DNA of 64,000 nt, taken from NCBI RefSeq assembly GCF_016405885.1, contig NZ_JAEKGC010000012.1:1-64000 (forward strand). The letters run 5' to 3'. Source of the DNA: Arthrobacter sp. MSA 4-2 (lineage in GTDB: Bacteria; Actinomycetota; Actinomycetes; Actinomycetales; Micrococcaceae). The position numbers and the translations under genes were made by a program. Below the pieces are notes generated by a model. The model was not told the DNA's origin, ran no database searches, and worked only from the letters and a program-made list of their open reading frames with translations. Shown one piece after another: positions 25,518 through 34,607 of the stretch (position 1 is the stretch's first letter; each line of letters begins with the position of its first letter).

Positions 25518-26842
25518 ATCTCACCGATGCCCCCGCCAAGCCCCTGCGCGTCGCCCTGCTCGGCGCCGGAAACGTCGGCTCCCAGGTCGCCCGCATCCTC
25601 CTCGACGACGCCGCGGCACTCGGCTCCCGTGCCGGCGCGCCCCTTGAGCTCATCGGCATCGCCGTGCGCTCGCTCGAGGGCGACCGCGGCCCCGGAATTC
25701 CCCGCGCCCTGCTGACCACCGACGCGGAGTCCCTCGTCGAGGACGCCGACATCGTCATCGAGCTGATGGGCGGCATCGAACCGGCCCGCACGCTGATCCT
25801 GCGGGCCATCGAGCACGGGGCCACGGTGGTCAGCGGCAACAAGGCGCTGTTCGCCCAGGACGGCCCGGCCCTCTATGAGAAGGCCGACGCCGCCGGCGTG
25901 CAGCTCTCCTACGAGGCCGCGGTCGCCGGGGCGATCCCGATCCTGAGGCCCATCCGCGACAGCCTCTCGGGGGACCGCATCACCCGGGTGCTCGGCATTG
26001 TCAACGGCACCACGAACTACATCCTCGACCAGATGGACACCACCGGGGCGCAGTTCGCCGACGCCCTGCGCGCCGCACAGGAGCTCGGCTACGCGGAGGC
26101 CGATCCCACCGCCGACGTCGAGGGGCACGACGCCGCGGCCAAGGCCGCGATCCTCGCCTCGCTGTCCTTCCACACGCGCTTCGCCCTGGAGAACGTGTAC
26201 TGCGAGGGCATCACGCAGGTCACCGCCGACGACATCGCCGCGGCGAAGGCCGACGGGTACGTCATCAAGCTGCTCGCCATCGCCGAACTGCTCTCCGACG
26301 AAGCCGGCGACCCCGGGGTCAGCGTGCGGGTGCATCCCACGCTCCTGCCCCGGGACCACCCGCTGGCCGCGGTGCACGGCGCGTTCAATGCGGTGTTCGT
26401 CGAGGCCGAAAACGCTGGGGAACTGATGTTCTACGGCCAGGGCGCCGGCGGCACCCCCACCGCGTCGGCCGTGCTCGGCGACGTCGTGAGCGCCGCCCGC
26501 CGCATGGTCCTCGGCGGGCCGGGCCGCACCGAGACCACCACCGGGCACGTCCCGGCGCTGAGCATCGACACCGTGAGCACCAGCTACTGCATCGGGCTCG
26601 ACGTCGCCGACCAGCCGGGGGTGCTGGCGCGGATCGCGGCGATCTTCGCCGACAACGGCGTCTCCATCGAAACCATGAGGCAGAGCATCCACCAGCCGGA
26701 CCCCGGCGCGGAGGGGACCGCGGAGCTGCGGATCGTGACCCACCGCGCCACCGAGGCCTCGCTCGCGGCGACCGTCAAGCAGGTCGCGGCGCTGCCCGTC
26801 ATCAATTCAGTGACATCCGTTCTTCGAGTAGAGGGAATCTAA
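25514..26842 (+). CDS. hom: Homoserine dehydrogenase
   Basis: 442 residues. The Rossmann motif LLGAGNVGSQV (about 15-25) binds NAD(P), K110 (SGNKALFA) is the conserved catalytic-domain lysine, and NGTTNYILDQM plus EADPTADVEGHDAAAKA mark the catalytic domain. A C-terminal ACT domain (about 355-432, DQPGVLARIAAIFADNGVSI) allows feedback control by threonine. It reduces aspartate semialdehyde to homoserine. ATGA overlap with lysA; thrC starts directly after its stop. Confidence 0.96.
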   Translation: MNLTDAPAKPLRVALLGAGNVGSQVARILLDDAAALGSRAGAPLELIGIAVRSLEGDRGPGIPRALLTTDAESLVEDADIVIELMGGIEPARTLILRAIEHGATVVSGNKALFAQDGPALYEKADAAGVQLSYEAAVAGAIPILRPIRDSLSGDRITRVLGIVNGTTNYILDQMDTTGAQFADALRAAQELGYAEADPTADVEGHDAAAKAAILASLSFHTRFALENVYCEGITQVTADDIAAAKADGYVIKLLAIAELLSDEAGDPGVSVRVHPTLLPRDHPLAAVHGAFNAVFVEAENAGELMFYGQGAGGTPTASAVLGDVVSAARRMVLGGPGRTETTTGHVPALSIDTVSTSYCIGLDVADQPGVLARIAAIFADNGVSIETMRQSIHQPDPGAEGTAELRIVTHRATEASLAATVKQVAALPVINSVTSVLRVEGI

Positions 26843-27964
26843 GTGGCCCACCAGTGGCGCGGGGTAATCCGCGAATACGCCGACCGACTGCCCGTGACCG
26901 AGTCCACCGAGGTCGTCACGCTCGGCGAGGGAGGCACCCCGCTCGTGCGGGCCCGGGCCCTCTCGGAGCTCACCGGCTCCGAGGTCTACCTCAAGGTCGA
27001 GGGGATGAACCCCACCGGCTCCTTCAAGGACCGCGGCATGACCATGGCGATGACGGCGGCCGTGGCCGCCGGCGCCAAGGCCGTCGTCTGCGCCTCCACC
27101 GGCAACACCTCGGCCTCCGCCGCGGCCTACGCCACCCAGGCCGGCATCACCTGCGCCGTACTGGTGCCCGACGGCAAGATCTCGATGGGCAAGCTCAGCC
27201 AGGCCATCGCCCACGGCGCCCAGCTGCTGCAGGTCAACGGCAACTTCGACAACTGCCTCGACGTTGCCCGCAAGCTCGCCGAGGCCTACCCGGTGTTCCT
27301 CGTGAATTCGGTGAACCCGGCGCGGCTCGAGGGCCAGAAGACCGCCGCCTTCGAGGTGGTCGACAGCCTCGGGGACGCCCCCGACTACCACCTGCTTCCG
27401 GTCGGGAACGCGGGCAACATCAGCGCGTACTGGAAGGGCTACAAGGAGTACGCGGCGCCCTACGCCACCGCGGACGGCGAACTCGCCCCGGTGGCGACGA
27501 AGACCCCCGTGATGTGGGGCTTCCAGGCCGAGGGCGCCTCGCCGCTGGTGAAGGGCCACCCCGTCACCGAGCCCGACACCATCGCCACGGCCATCCGCAT
27601 CGGCAACCCGGCCTCCTGGGACCTCGCCGTCGCCGCGCGGGATGAATCCGGCGGCCTGATCGAGGCCGTCAGCGACGACGAGATCCTCGAGGCGCACCGC
27701 TGGCTGTCCGCACGTGAAGGCGTCTTCGTCGAACCGGCCTCCGCCGCCGGCGTGGCCGGGCTGCTGAAGAAGCACGGCCAGGGCCTCGCGCCCAAGGGCA
27801 AGACCATCGTCATCACCGTCACCGGCCACGGGCTGAAGGACCCCCAGTGGGCCCTGCGCACCGCCGACGGCTCCGACGTCGAGCCCACCAAGGTCGAGTT
27901 CGACGTCGTGAGCGTCGCGGCCGCCCTGGGGCTCGAAGAGACCGCGGACCGGGCACGTGCCTGA
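26843..27964 (+). CDS. thrC: Threonine synthase
   Basis: 373 residues from GTG 26843, immediately after the hom stop. PLP lysine K62 lies in [25 protein letters not shown] and [19 protein letters not shown] are the substrate and phosphate loops. It converts O-phosphohomoserine to threonine. This is the shorter class without the long N-terminal extension of fungal or E. coli-type enzymes. Ribosome site GAGGGAA overlaps the end of hom. Confidence 0.96.
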   Translation: MAHQWRGVIREYADRLPVTESTEVVTLGEGGTPLVRARALSELTGSEVYLKVEGMNPTGSFKDRGMTMAMTAAVAAGAKAVVCASTGNTSASAAAYATQAGITCAVLVPDGKISMGKLSQAIAHGAQLLQVNGNFDNCLDVARKLAEAYPVFLVNSVNPARLEGQKTAAFEVVDSLGDAPDYHLLPVGNAGNISAYWKGYKEYAAPYATADGELAPVATKTPVMWGFQAEGASPLVKGHPVTEPDTIATAIRIGNPASWDLAVAARDESGGLIEAVSDDEILEAHRWLSAREGVFVEPASAAGVAGLLKKHGQGLAPKGKTIVITVTGHGLKDPQWALRTADGSDVEPTKVEFDVVSVAAALGLEETADRARA

Positions 27965-28931
27965 GGACGCCTTGCTCTCGGCCCCCGCACGCCTCGTCGA
28001 CTCCGGCCAGGCCGTTCGGGTCACCGTGCCGGCGACGAGCGCGAACCTCGGCCCCGGGTTCGACAGCCTGGGGCTGGCCCTCGGCCTGTTCGATACGGTG
28101 CGCGTGCGCACCCTCGACTCCGGCACGACCGCGGTGCTCCCCACGGGGGAGGGCGCCGGGGTCCTGCCCACCGACGGCTCCCACCTCGTGGCCCGCGCCC
28201 TCCTCGAAACCCTCGCCAACGCCGGCTGGTCGGCGCCCGGCCTGGAGATCGAGACGGTCAATGTGATCCCCCACGGGCGCGGGCTGGGCTCCTCCGCCGC
28301 GGCCATCGTGTCCGGTGTGCTCGCTGCGAACGCGCTGCTGCCCGAAGCCCACCGGCTCGACGACGCGGCGGTGCTTCAGTGGTGTTCAACCCTTGAGGGC
28401 CACCCCGACAATGTCGCCCCGGCGCTGCTCGGCTCCCTCGCCATCTCCTGGGAGACCGGCAGGGCCTTCCAGAGCACCCGGGTGGAGGTCCACCCCGACA
28501 TCATCCCGATCGCCGCCATCCCCGACACCGCCCTGTCCACCGAGAGCGCCCGCGGGCTGCTGCCGACGTCGGTGCCGCACGGGAGCGCCTCGGCAAACGC
28601 CGGCCGCGCGGCGCTGCTCGTTCACGCCCTGACCGTGAGGCCGGACCTGCTCCATCCCGGCACCCGCGATGCGCTGCACCAGGAGTACCGCGCCTCGGCC
28701 ATGCTCCCGAGCGCAGCGCTGATGCAGGCACTGCGGGCGCAGGGGTTCGCGTCGGTGATATCCGGTGCCGGGCCGACCGTCATGACCTTCGCCGTCGGCG
28801 AGGAGGAGGCAGCACGGGCACTCGGGGCCGCCCGCGCCCTCGCCGCCGCGTCCGACACGCCGGGCGGCTGGCGGATTCTTCGGCTCGATGTTGCGCGGGA
28901 AGGTGCTAAAGTGGAAGTGCACCAAAGGTAG
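27957..28931 (+). CDS. thrB: Homoserine kinase
   Basis: 324 residues, GHMP kinase family. The ATP-binding motif [11 protein letters not shown] is at about 105-114 and the substrate loop [18 protein letters not shown] at 25-42; [10 protein letters not shown] is the third motif. It phosphorylates homoserine for ThrC. The GTG at 27957 overlaps the end of thrC by 8 bases. The last 25 bases of the gene contain a TAAAGT hexamer that may be the rho promoter. Confidence 0.95.
   Translation: MPEDALLSAPARLVDSGQAVRVTVPATSANLGPGFDSLGLALGLFDTVRVRTLDSGTTAVLPTGEGAGVLPTDGSHLVARALLETLANAGWSAPGLEIETVNVIPHGRGLGSSAAAIVSGVLAANALLPEAHRLDDAAVLQWCSTLEGHPDNVAPALLGSLAISWETGRAFQSTRVEVHPDIIPIAAIPDTALSTESARGLLPTSVPHGSASANAGRAALLVHALTVRPDLLHPGTRDALHQEYRASAMLPSAALMQALRAQGFASVISGAGPTVMTFAVGEEEAARALGAARALAAASDTPGGWRILRLDVAREGAKVEVHQR
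28907..28912 (+). promoter_or_regulatory. Candidate -10 element of the rho promoter inside the end of thrB
   Basis: TAAAGT lies near the thrB stop and would give a leader of about 305 bases before the rho start. No consensus -35 is visible, so this is tentative. Confidence 0.3.
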
Positions 28932-29225
28932 GAACCGTACTTACAGTTCTGAAGAGTGCCTCTGTTGAGCCGGCCGTCCTTGTCTTAGACCGCCGAGAAA
29001 CTGCAGGTTTATCAGCAGTGGCGCAATCTCCGGTGTAGCCTCCGAAATCATCGTTGTGCGGCCAGGTCCGACCTGACGCGCAGAATTCCCCAGGCTTCAA
29101 GCACATGCGGCGAACCCGTCCATAACGGGTCAGCCGAACTCCTCCTGTCCATCTAGAGCGGCAGCGGGGCTAACCTACGCGGCACACTTCGAAAGTGGCC
29201 GCCCGACGAGGGGGAAGGATCCTTC
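28932..29225 (+). promoter_or_regulatory. Long non-coding leader region of rho
   Basis: 294 bases without a gene. Small hairpins are visible: CAGGT 29063-29067 with ACCTG 29071-29075; ACCCGT 29114-29119 with ACGGGT 29125-29130; and, just before the ribosome site, GCGGC-CACTT (29179-29189) with AAGTG-GCCGC (29193-29202). Rho genes commonly limit their own expression by premature termination in such leaders; that function is inferred here. Confidence 0.5.
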
Positions 29226-31310
29226 GTGACTGATACCACTGACCTGTTGCCAGGTGTGGATACATCCAGCGCTGAACCAGTCAGCGCACCGGCTTCAAAG
29301 AGCAGCGGACTAGCTGGCCTGAAGCTGGCCCAGCTCCAGGCGCTTGCCGGACAGCTGGGAATCACCGGCGGTTCGCGGATGCGCAAGAGCGACCTGGTTT
29401 CCGCGATTTCGGACCACCAGCGCGGTTCCGCCGTCGCCGACCGCCAGCAGGCACCGGCCGTTGACCGCCAGCAGGCCCCGGCCGTACGCCAGGACGCCGC
29501 CCCCGAGGCCGCCGAAAGCGCCGCCCTGGCCGAGCGCGCGCCGCGCACCCGCAACCGCAACCGCCGCGCCGGAAGCGACGGCGTCGTCACCACCCAGGGC
29601 GCACCCGAGGCCGCTTCCGACACCGCTGTCGAGACCGCCGCCGCCGAAGCCCCCGCCGAGACCGCAGACCGCGGCAACGGCGACCGCGAAGGCTCGGGAC
29701 GCAACCAGCGCAACCGGCGTGGACGCCGGGGCGATGACCGCGGCGAGGTCTCGACGCCCGAGGGCGCCGACGTCGAGGAGACCCGCACTGCCGGCGACTC
29801 CGGCAATGCGCAGCAGGGGGAGGGCCGTGACCGCAACGAGCGCCGCAGCCGCAACCGGGGCGAGCGCGACGACGACACCCGCGGTGAGCGCAACGGTGAC
29901 ACCCGTAACGACAACCGTAACGACACCCGCAACGACACCCGCAACGACACCCGGGCCGATTCCCGGAACGACAACCGGGCCGACCGTGGCGGGGACAGCC
30001 AGGACGAGGGCCGCGGCCGCAACCGCCGCAACCGCACCGGGCGCAACTCCCGCGAGGAGGAGCGCACCAGCAGGTTCCGCGACCGCAACGAGCGCAGCGA
30101 CCGCCGCCGCGGCCGCAACGCCAACCCGGACGTCGACGACGTCGAGGTCACCGAGGACGACGTGCTGCTGCCCGTCGCCGGCGTGCTCGACATCCTGGAG
30201 AACTACGCCTTCGTGCGCACCTCCGGCTACCTGCCCGGCCCGAACGACGTCTATGTCTCCCTGGCCCAGGTCAAGAAGTACAACCTCCGCAAGGGCGACG
30301 CCGTTGTCGGCGCCATCCGCGCACCCCGCGACGGCGAGACGCAGGCCAGTACCCGCCAGAAGTTCAACGCCCTGGTGCGGGTGACCTCGGTCAACGCCAT
30401 CCCCGCCGAGGACCTTCGGGACCGGGTGGAGTTCGCCAAGCTGGTGCCGCTCTACCCGTCCGAGCGGCTGCGCCTGGAGACCGAGCCTAAGAAGATCGGT
30501 CCGCGCGTGATCGACCTCGTGGCTCCGATCGGCAAGGGCCAGCGTGGACTGATCGTGTCCCCGCCCAAGGCCGGTAAGACGCTGATCCTGCAGGCCATCG
30601 CCAATGCGATCACCATCAACAACCCCGAGGTCCACCTCATGATGGTCCTCGTTGACGAACGTCCCGAAGAAGTCACGGACATGCAGCGCACGGTCAAGGG
30701 CGAGGTCATTGCTTCGACCTTCGACCGTCCCGCCGACGACCACACCACAGTGGCCGAACTCTCCATCGAACGCGCCAAGCGCCTCGTGGAGATGGGCAAG
30801 GATGTCGTCGTCCTCCTCGACTCGATGACCCGTCTGGGACGCGCCTACAACCTGGCCGCCCCGGCCTCGGGCCGCATCCTCTCCGGCGGCGTCGACTCGG
30901 CGGCGCTGTACCCGCCGAAGCGCTTCTTCGGTGCGGCACGCAACATCGAGAACGGGGGCTCGCTGACCATCCTCGCCACCGCGCTGGTGGAGACCGGGTC
31001 CAAGATGGACGAGGTCATCTTCGAGGAGTTCAAGGGCACCGGCAACATGGAGCTCCGCCTGTCGCGCCACCTGGCCGACAAGCGCATCTTCCCGGCCGTT
31101 GACGTCAACGCCTCCGGTACCCGGCGCGAGGAGAACCTCCTGTCGCCGGACGAGGTCAAGATCATGTGGAAGCTCCGCCGGGTGCTCTCCGGGCTCGAGC
31201 AGCAGCAGGCACTCGAGCTGCTGACCAACAAGATCCGGGAGACGCAGTCCAACGTCGAGTTCCTGATGCAGGTCCAGAAGACCACCCTGGGGTCCAAAGA
31301 CTCGGATTAG
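29226..31310 (+). CDS. rho: Transcription termination factor Rho
   Basis: 694 residues, far longer than E. coli Rho (419). A Rho N-domain (about 20-65) is followed by a disordered Arg/Asn/Asp-rich insert (about 70-305), the cold-shock RNA-binding domain (about 306-385; YAFVRTSGYLPGPNDVYVS) and the RecA-like ATPase. Walker A PPKAGKT is near 446-452, then DERPEEVTDM and LDSMTRLGRAYN. Insert-bearing Rho is typical of high-GC actinobacteria and aids termination on structured RNA. Start GTG 29226 follows GGGGGAAGGA. The insert contains a repeat of R-N-D-T tetrads. Confidence 0.96.
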   Translation: MTDTTDLLPGVDTSSAEPVSAPASKSSGLAGLKLAQLQALAGQLGITGGSRMRKSDLVSAISDHQRGSAVADRQQAPAVDRQQAPAVRQDAAPEAAESAALAERAPRTRNRNRRAGSDGVVTTQGAPEAASDTAVETAAAEAPAETADRGNGDREGSGRNQRNRRGRRGDDRGEVSTPEGADVEETRTAGDSGNAQQGEGRDRNERRSRNRGERDDDTRGERNGDTRNDNRNDTRNDTRNDTRADSRNDNRADRGGDSQDEGRGRNRRNRTGRNSREEERTSRFRDRNERSDRRRGRNANPDVDDVEVTEDDVLLPVAGVLDILENYAFVRTSGYLPGPNDVYVSLAQVKKYNLRKGDAVVGAIRAPRDGETQASTRQKFNALVRVTSVNAIPAEDLRDRVEFAKLVPLYPSERLRLETEPKKIGPRVIDLVAPIGKGQRGLIVSPPKAGKTLILQAIANAITINNPEVHLMMVLVDERPEEVTDMQRTVKGEVIASTFDRPADDHTTVAELSIERAKRLVEMGKDVVVLLDSMTRLGRAYNLAAPASGRILSGGVDSAALYPPKRFFGAARNIENGGSLTILATALVETGSKMDEVIFEEFKGTGNMELRLSRHLADKRIFPAVDVNASGTRREENLLSPDEVKIMWKLRRVLSGLEQQQALELLTNKIRETQSNVEFLMQVQKTTLGSKDSD
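29904..29987 (+). repeat. 12-bp repeats coding for R-N-D-(T/N) tetrads in Rho
   Basis: Residues 227-254 read as seven four-residue units (RNDN, RNDT, RNDT, RNDT, RADS, RNDN, RADR). The middle units share the near-identical 12-mer CGCAACGACACC. The repeat sits inside the disordered insert and probably varies in number between strains. Confidence 0.85.
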
Positions 31311-31319
31311 CGTCCGTCC

Positions 31320-31372
31320 AGCCGCCCACGGGCGTGCAGGCCACTTCCGTGGTCAGCACGCCCTGGGCGGCT
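31320..31372 (+). terminator. Long hairpin terminator after rho
   Basis: AGCCGCCCA (31320-31328) pairs with TGGGCGGCT (31364-31372), and GGGCGTGC (31330-31337) with GCACGCCC (31356-31363). The loop itself contains CCAC/GTGG, and GTTTCGTT follows. This is a strong intrinsic terminator 9 bases after the rho stop. Confidence 0.85.
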
Positions 31373-31532
31373 GTTTCGTTAACGCGGCGCCATTGCCGCA
31401 TCGACCCGGCACCGCGTCGAGGCCCCAGCATCGAGGGCGCAGCAGATACCGGCCCGCCGGGGTTCCCCTGCGATTTCTGCGTCCCCGAGTAATCACTAGA
31501 CTGGCTTGCACGAGCCGAAAGAGGTAGCACCA

Positions 31533-32612
31533 ATGTTTGAGTCCATCCAGGGCCTGCTCGACGAGCACGCGGAACTGCAGCTTCAGCTGTCCGACCCCGC
31601 CGTCCATGCCGACCAGTCGCTGGCACGGAAACTCGGACGCAGGTACGCCGAGCTCGGCCGCATCGTCGACGCGCACAACCGCTGGAGCGCCCTCGAGGAC
31701 GACCTCGAGGCGGCCCGCGAGATGGCAGGGGAGGACCCCGAACTGGCCGCCGAGGTGCCCGTGCTCGAGGAGCAGCTCGCGGCAGCGCAGGAACGCCTGC
31801 GCCGCCTGCTGATCCCCCGGGACCCCAACGACAGCCGCAACGTCATCATCGAGGTCAAGGGCGGCGAGGGCGGCGACGAGGCGGCCCTGTTCGCCGGGGA
31901 CCTGCTGCGCATGTACGTCCGGTACGCCGAATCCCGCGGCTGGAAGACCGAGCTCATCTCCGCCAACGAGTCCGACCTCGGCGGCTACAAGGATGTGCAG
32001 ATGGCCATCAAGGGCAGCTCCAACGACCCCGCCGAGGGCGTGTACGCCCGTCTGAAGTTCGAAGGCGGCGTCCACCGCGTCCAGCGGGTTCCGGTCACCG
32101 AGTCCCAGGGCCGCATTCACACCTCCGCCGCCGGCGTCCTCGTCCTGCCCGAGGTCGACGAGCCCGAAGAGGTCGAGATCAGCCAGAATGACCTGAAGAT
32201 CGACGTCTACCGCTCCTCCGGGCCGGGCGGCCAGTCGGTCAACACCACCGACTCCGCGGTGCGCATCACCCACCTTCCCACTGGGATCGTGGTGGCCATG
32301 CAGAATGAGAAGTCCCAGCTGCAGAACCGCGAGGCGGCCATGCGCGTGCTTCGCTCGCGCATCCTCGCGCACGAGCAGGAGAAGATCGACGCGGCGAACT
32401 CCGACATCCGCAAGTCGCAGATCCGCACCATGGACCGCTCCGAGCGCATCCGCACCTATAACTACCCCGAGAACCGGATTGCCGACCACCGCACCGGGTA
32501 CAAGGCCTACAACCTCGACGCCGTTATGAACGGCGACCTCGAGCCGGTGGTGCAGTCCGCCATCGAGATGGACGAGCAGGCCCGCCTCGACGCCATCGGC
32601 ACGGACGACTGA
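31533..32612 (+). CDS. prfA: Peptide chain release factor 1
   Basis: 359 residues from ATG 31533, with AAAGAGG upstream; nine in-frame codons further upstream are rejected. The catalytic GGQ is at 232-234 ([19 protein letters not shown]), and a PxT-type stop-codon recognition loop precedes it ([14 protein letters not shown]). It releases polypeptides at UAA and UAG. prmC, whose product methylates this GGQ glutamine, begins 4 bases downstream, a classic functional pair. Confidence 0.97.
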   Translation: MFESIQGLLDEHAELQLQLSDPAVHADQSLARKLGRRYAELGRIVDAHNRWSALEDDLEAAREMAGEDPELAAEVPVLEEQLAAAQERLRRLLIPRDPNDSRNVIIEVKGGEGGDEAALFAGDLLRMYVRYAESRGWKTELISANESDLGGYKDVQMAIKGSSNDPAEGVYARLKFEGGVHRVQRVPVTESQGRIHTSAAGVLVLPEVDEPEEVEISQNDLKIDVYRSSGPGGQSVNTTDSAVRITHLPTGIVVAMQNEKSQLQNREAAMRVLRSRILAHEQEKIDAANSDIRKSQIRTMDRSERIRTYNYPENRIADHRTGYKAYNLDAVMNGDLEPVVQSAIEMDEQARLDAIGTDD

Positions 32613-32616
32613 CTCG

Positions 32617-33606
32617 GTGGATCCCGACACGCCGCTGAACGACGGGCTGCGCGCCGCCGCGGCCACGCTGGCCGCGGCGGGGGTGCCCAGCCCCCGCGTC
32701 GACGCCGAACTGCTGGCGGCGCACCTCCTGGGTGTGGGCGTCGGACGGGTCCGCGCCCTCGCGCTGACCGGGGCAACGGTCCCCGCCGGCTTCGCCGAAC
32801 TCGTCGCCGAGCGGGCCCAGCGGATCCCGCTGCAGCACCTGACCGGGACGGCCTACTTCCGGCACGTCGAACTGGCCGTAGGGCCCGGAGTGTTCATCCC
32901 GCGGCCCGAAACCGAGTCGGTGGTGCAGTTGGTGGTCGACCACGCGGCCGCCTTCTCCGCCTCGTCCACCGTCCGCACCGACGGGAACGGGCAGGGTGCC
33001 GCGGGGGGGGAGCGGCCGGCCCTGAAGATCGTCGACCTGGGAACGGGGTCCGGGGCCATCGCCGCCGCCCTCGCCGACGAGGTCCCCGGTGCGCAGATCT
33101 ACGCCGTCGAACTCAGCGAACTCGCCGCCGCCTGGGCCGAGGTCAACCTCCGGCCGCGCGGAGTGAGGCTCGTCCTAGGCGACCTCGCGACGGCGCTTCC
33201 CGAGCATGACGGCAGCTTCGACATCGTCGTGTCGAACCCTCCCTACATTCCCGCCGCGGCCATTCCCCACGAACCCGAGGTGGCCCTCCACGATCCGCCC
33301 GAGGCCCTGTACGGCGGGGGAGAGGACGGCATGCTGCTCCCCACCGCGGCGGCGGCCTCGGCGGCGCGGCTGCTGAAGCCCGGCGGCTTCTTCGTGATGG
33401 AGCACGCCGAAGTGCAGGCCGAAGCCATTGCGGCGATGCTCCGGCGGGCCGGCACGTTCTCGCACGTCACCACCCACCTCGACCTCAACGGCAGGCAGCG
33501 GGCCACCAGCGCCGTGCTGGCTCCGCCCGGACAGACCCTTCACCCCGCCCAACCCGCCGGCACCTCCGCGGCGGCAGGCCTCCCCGACCCAAGGACGAAT
33601 GCATGA
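32617..33606 (+). CDS. prmC: Release factor glutamine methyltransferase PrmC
   Basis: 329 residues from GTG 32617. An N-terminal helical domain (about 1-85; RVDAELLAAHLL) is followed by FIPRPETE, the SAM-binding loop VDLGTGSGAIAAAL (about 140-153) and the catalytic NPPY motif near 207-210. It methylates the glutamine of the GGQ motif in RF1/RF2. A hydrophilic linker (about 112-135) and a Pro/Ala-rich tail make it longer than the E. coli enzyme (277). It overlaps the glycosyltransferase start by 4 bases. Confidence 0.95.
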   Translation: MDPDTPLNDGLRAAAATLAAAGVPSPRVDAELLAAHLLGVGVGRVRALALTGATVPAGFAELVAERAQRIPLQHLTGTAYFRHVELAVGPGVFIPRPETESVVQLVVDHAAAFSASSTVRTDGNGQGAAGGERPALKIVDLGTGSGAIAAALADEVPGAQIYAVELSELAAAWAEVNLRPRGVRLVLGDLATALPEHDGSFDIVVSNPPYIPAAAIPHEPEVALHDPPEALYGGGEDGMLLPTAAAASAARLLKPGGFFVMEHAEVQAEAIAAMLRRAGTFSHVTTHLDLNGRQRATSAVLAPPGQTLHPAQPAGTSAAAGLPDPRTNA

Positions 33607-34511
33607 CCAACGTAGCCGTAGCGGCCGTCACCTTTGACCGCCACGAGGAACTCGGGCTGCTGCTCAAGGGCCTCGCCCAGCAGAGCGTTCCCGTTTCTTC
33701 GGTCGCCCTCGTCGATTCGGGCACCCGCCCGGCGGCCGACGTCGTTGCGGCGGCGGACGGCAACATCAACTACCTCCGCTCGGAGGCAAACCTGGGCGGA
33801 GCCGGGGGCTTCGCCTACGCCATCCTCGCCGCGCTGGCCAGCGGCGCCGACTGGATCTGGCTGATGGACGACGACGGGCACCCCGAGGACGCCCGCTGCC
33901 TCGAGGTCCTCCTGGCCGCGGCCGAGGAACACGGCCTGGACATCGTCAGCCCCCTCGTCGTCGCCACCGAGGACCCGAACCGGCTCTCGTTCAACTTCCG
34001 CATCAACGGCCTGCTGACCAACGACCGCACCCGGCTCGAACCACTGGGGTACCTGCCGGACATGCTGCACTTCTTCAATGGGGCGCTGATCCGCCGTGAG
34101 GTCTTCCACACCGTGGGCCTGCCGGACCTGAAGTTCTTCATCCGCGGCGACGAGGTGGACTTCCTTGCCAAGGTCAAGAAGGCCGGCCTGAAGTACGGAA
34201 CGGTGGCGACCGTCGCGGTGCGCCACCCCGCCTCCTGGGCCGAGATGAAGCCGATCTTCCGCGGTTTCATCACCCCGGTCATCCCCGAGGGTGACTTCAA
34301 GCGGTACTGCTACTTCCGCAACCGCGGCTACCTCACCCGCCGCTACCGCAACCTGCGCTGGTTCGCCGCGGACATCGTCGGCTTCCCGTACTACTTCCTC
34401 TCGGTCCGGGACGTCGGAGGCCTGGTGCGTTGGGCCCGGGCCTATTCGGCGGGCTTCCGCGGCAGGGGCTTCGGGGCGCCGGAGGAGCTGATGAAAAGCA
34501 CGGCCGGCTGA
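33603..34511 (+). CDS. Family 2 glycosyltransferase (galactofuranosyltransferase-like)
   Basis: 302 residues, GT-A fold. It begins VAVAAVTFDRHEELGLLLKGL, has NLGGAGGFAYA and the metal-binding DxD region WLMDDDGHP (D89-D91), then FFIRGDEVDFLAK with the catalytic-base region and a basic C-terminal part (RYCYFRNRGYLTRRYRN). NLGGAGGF and the DDD pattern resemble GlfT-like enzymes that build galactan or rhamnan chains. It is coupled to prmC by ATGA, yet its function fits the surface-glycan genes 2-5 kb downstream. Confidence 0.85.
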   Translation: MTNVAVAAVTFDRHEELGLLLKGLAQQSVPVSSVALVDSGTRPAADVVAAADGNINYLRSEANLGGAGGFAYAILAALASGADWIWLMDDDGHPEDARCLEVLLAAAEEHGLDIVSPLVVATEDPNRLSFNFRINGLLTNDRTRLEPLGYLPDMLHFFNGALIRREVFHTVGLPDLKFFIRGDEVDFLAKVKKAGLKYGTVATVAVRHPASWAEMKPIFRGFITPVIPEGDFKRYCYFRNRGYLTRRYRNLRWFAADIVGFPYYFLSVRDVGGLVRWARAYSAGFRGRGFGAPEELMKSTAG

Positions 34512-34526
34512 GTCCTCGAACCACCG

Positions 34527-34552
34527 GTCGGCGGGCCCGTGCGCCCGCCGGC
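34527..34552 (+). terminator. Hairpin terminator after the glycosyltransferase gene
   Basis: A 10-bp stem (CGGCGGGC 34529-34536 with GCCCGCCG 34543-34550, extended by two pairs) with a 6-base loop, 15 bases after the stop. Confidence 0.6.
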
Positions 34553-34607
34553 CCGCCGCTGTAATGGCCCGCGCTGGTATTGACCCGCGCAGTGAAAGAA
34601 TGGTCCC

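Noticed and set aside
29904-29987. Possible CRISPR-like repeat
   Set aside because: The 12-bp units are contiguous, in frame inside rho and without spacers.
34580-34601. TTGACC and AAGAAT as a promoter for the tsaC gene
   Set aside because: The gap between the hexamers is only 10 bases, too short for a standard promoter.
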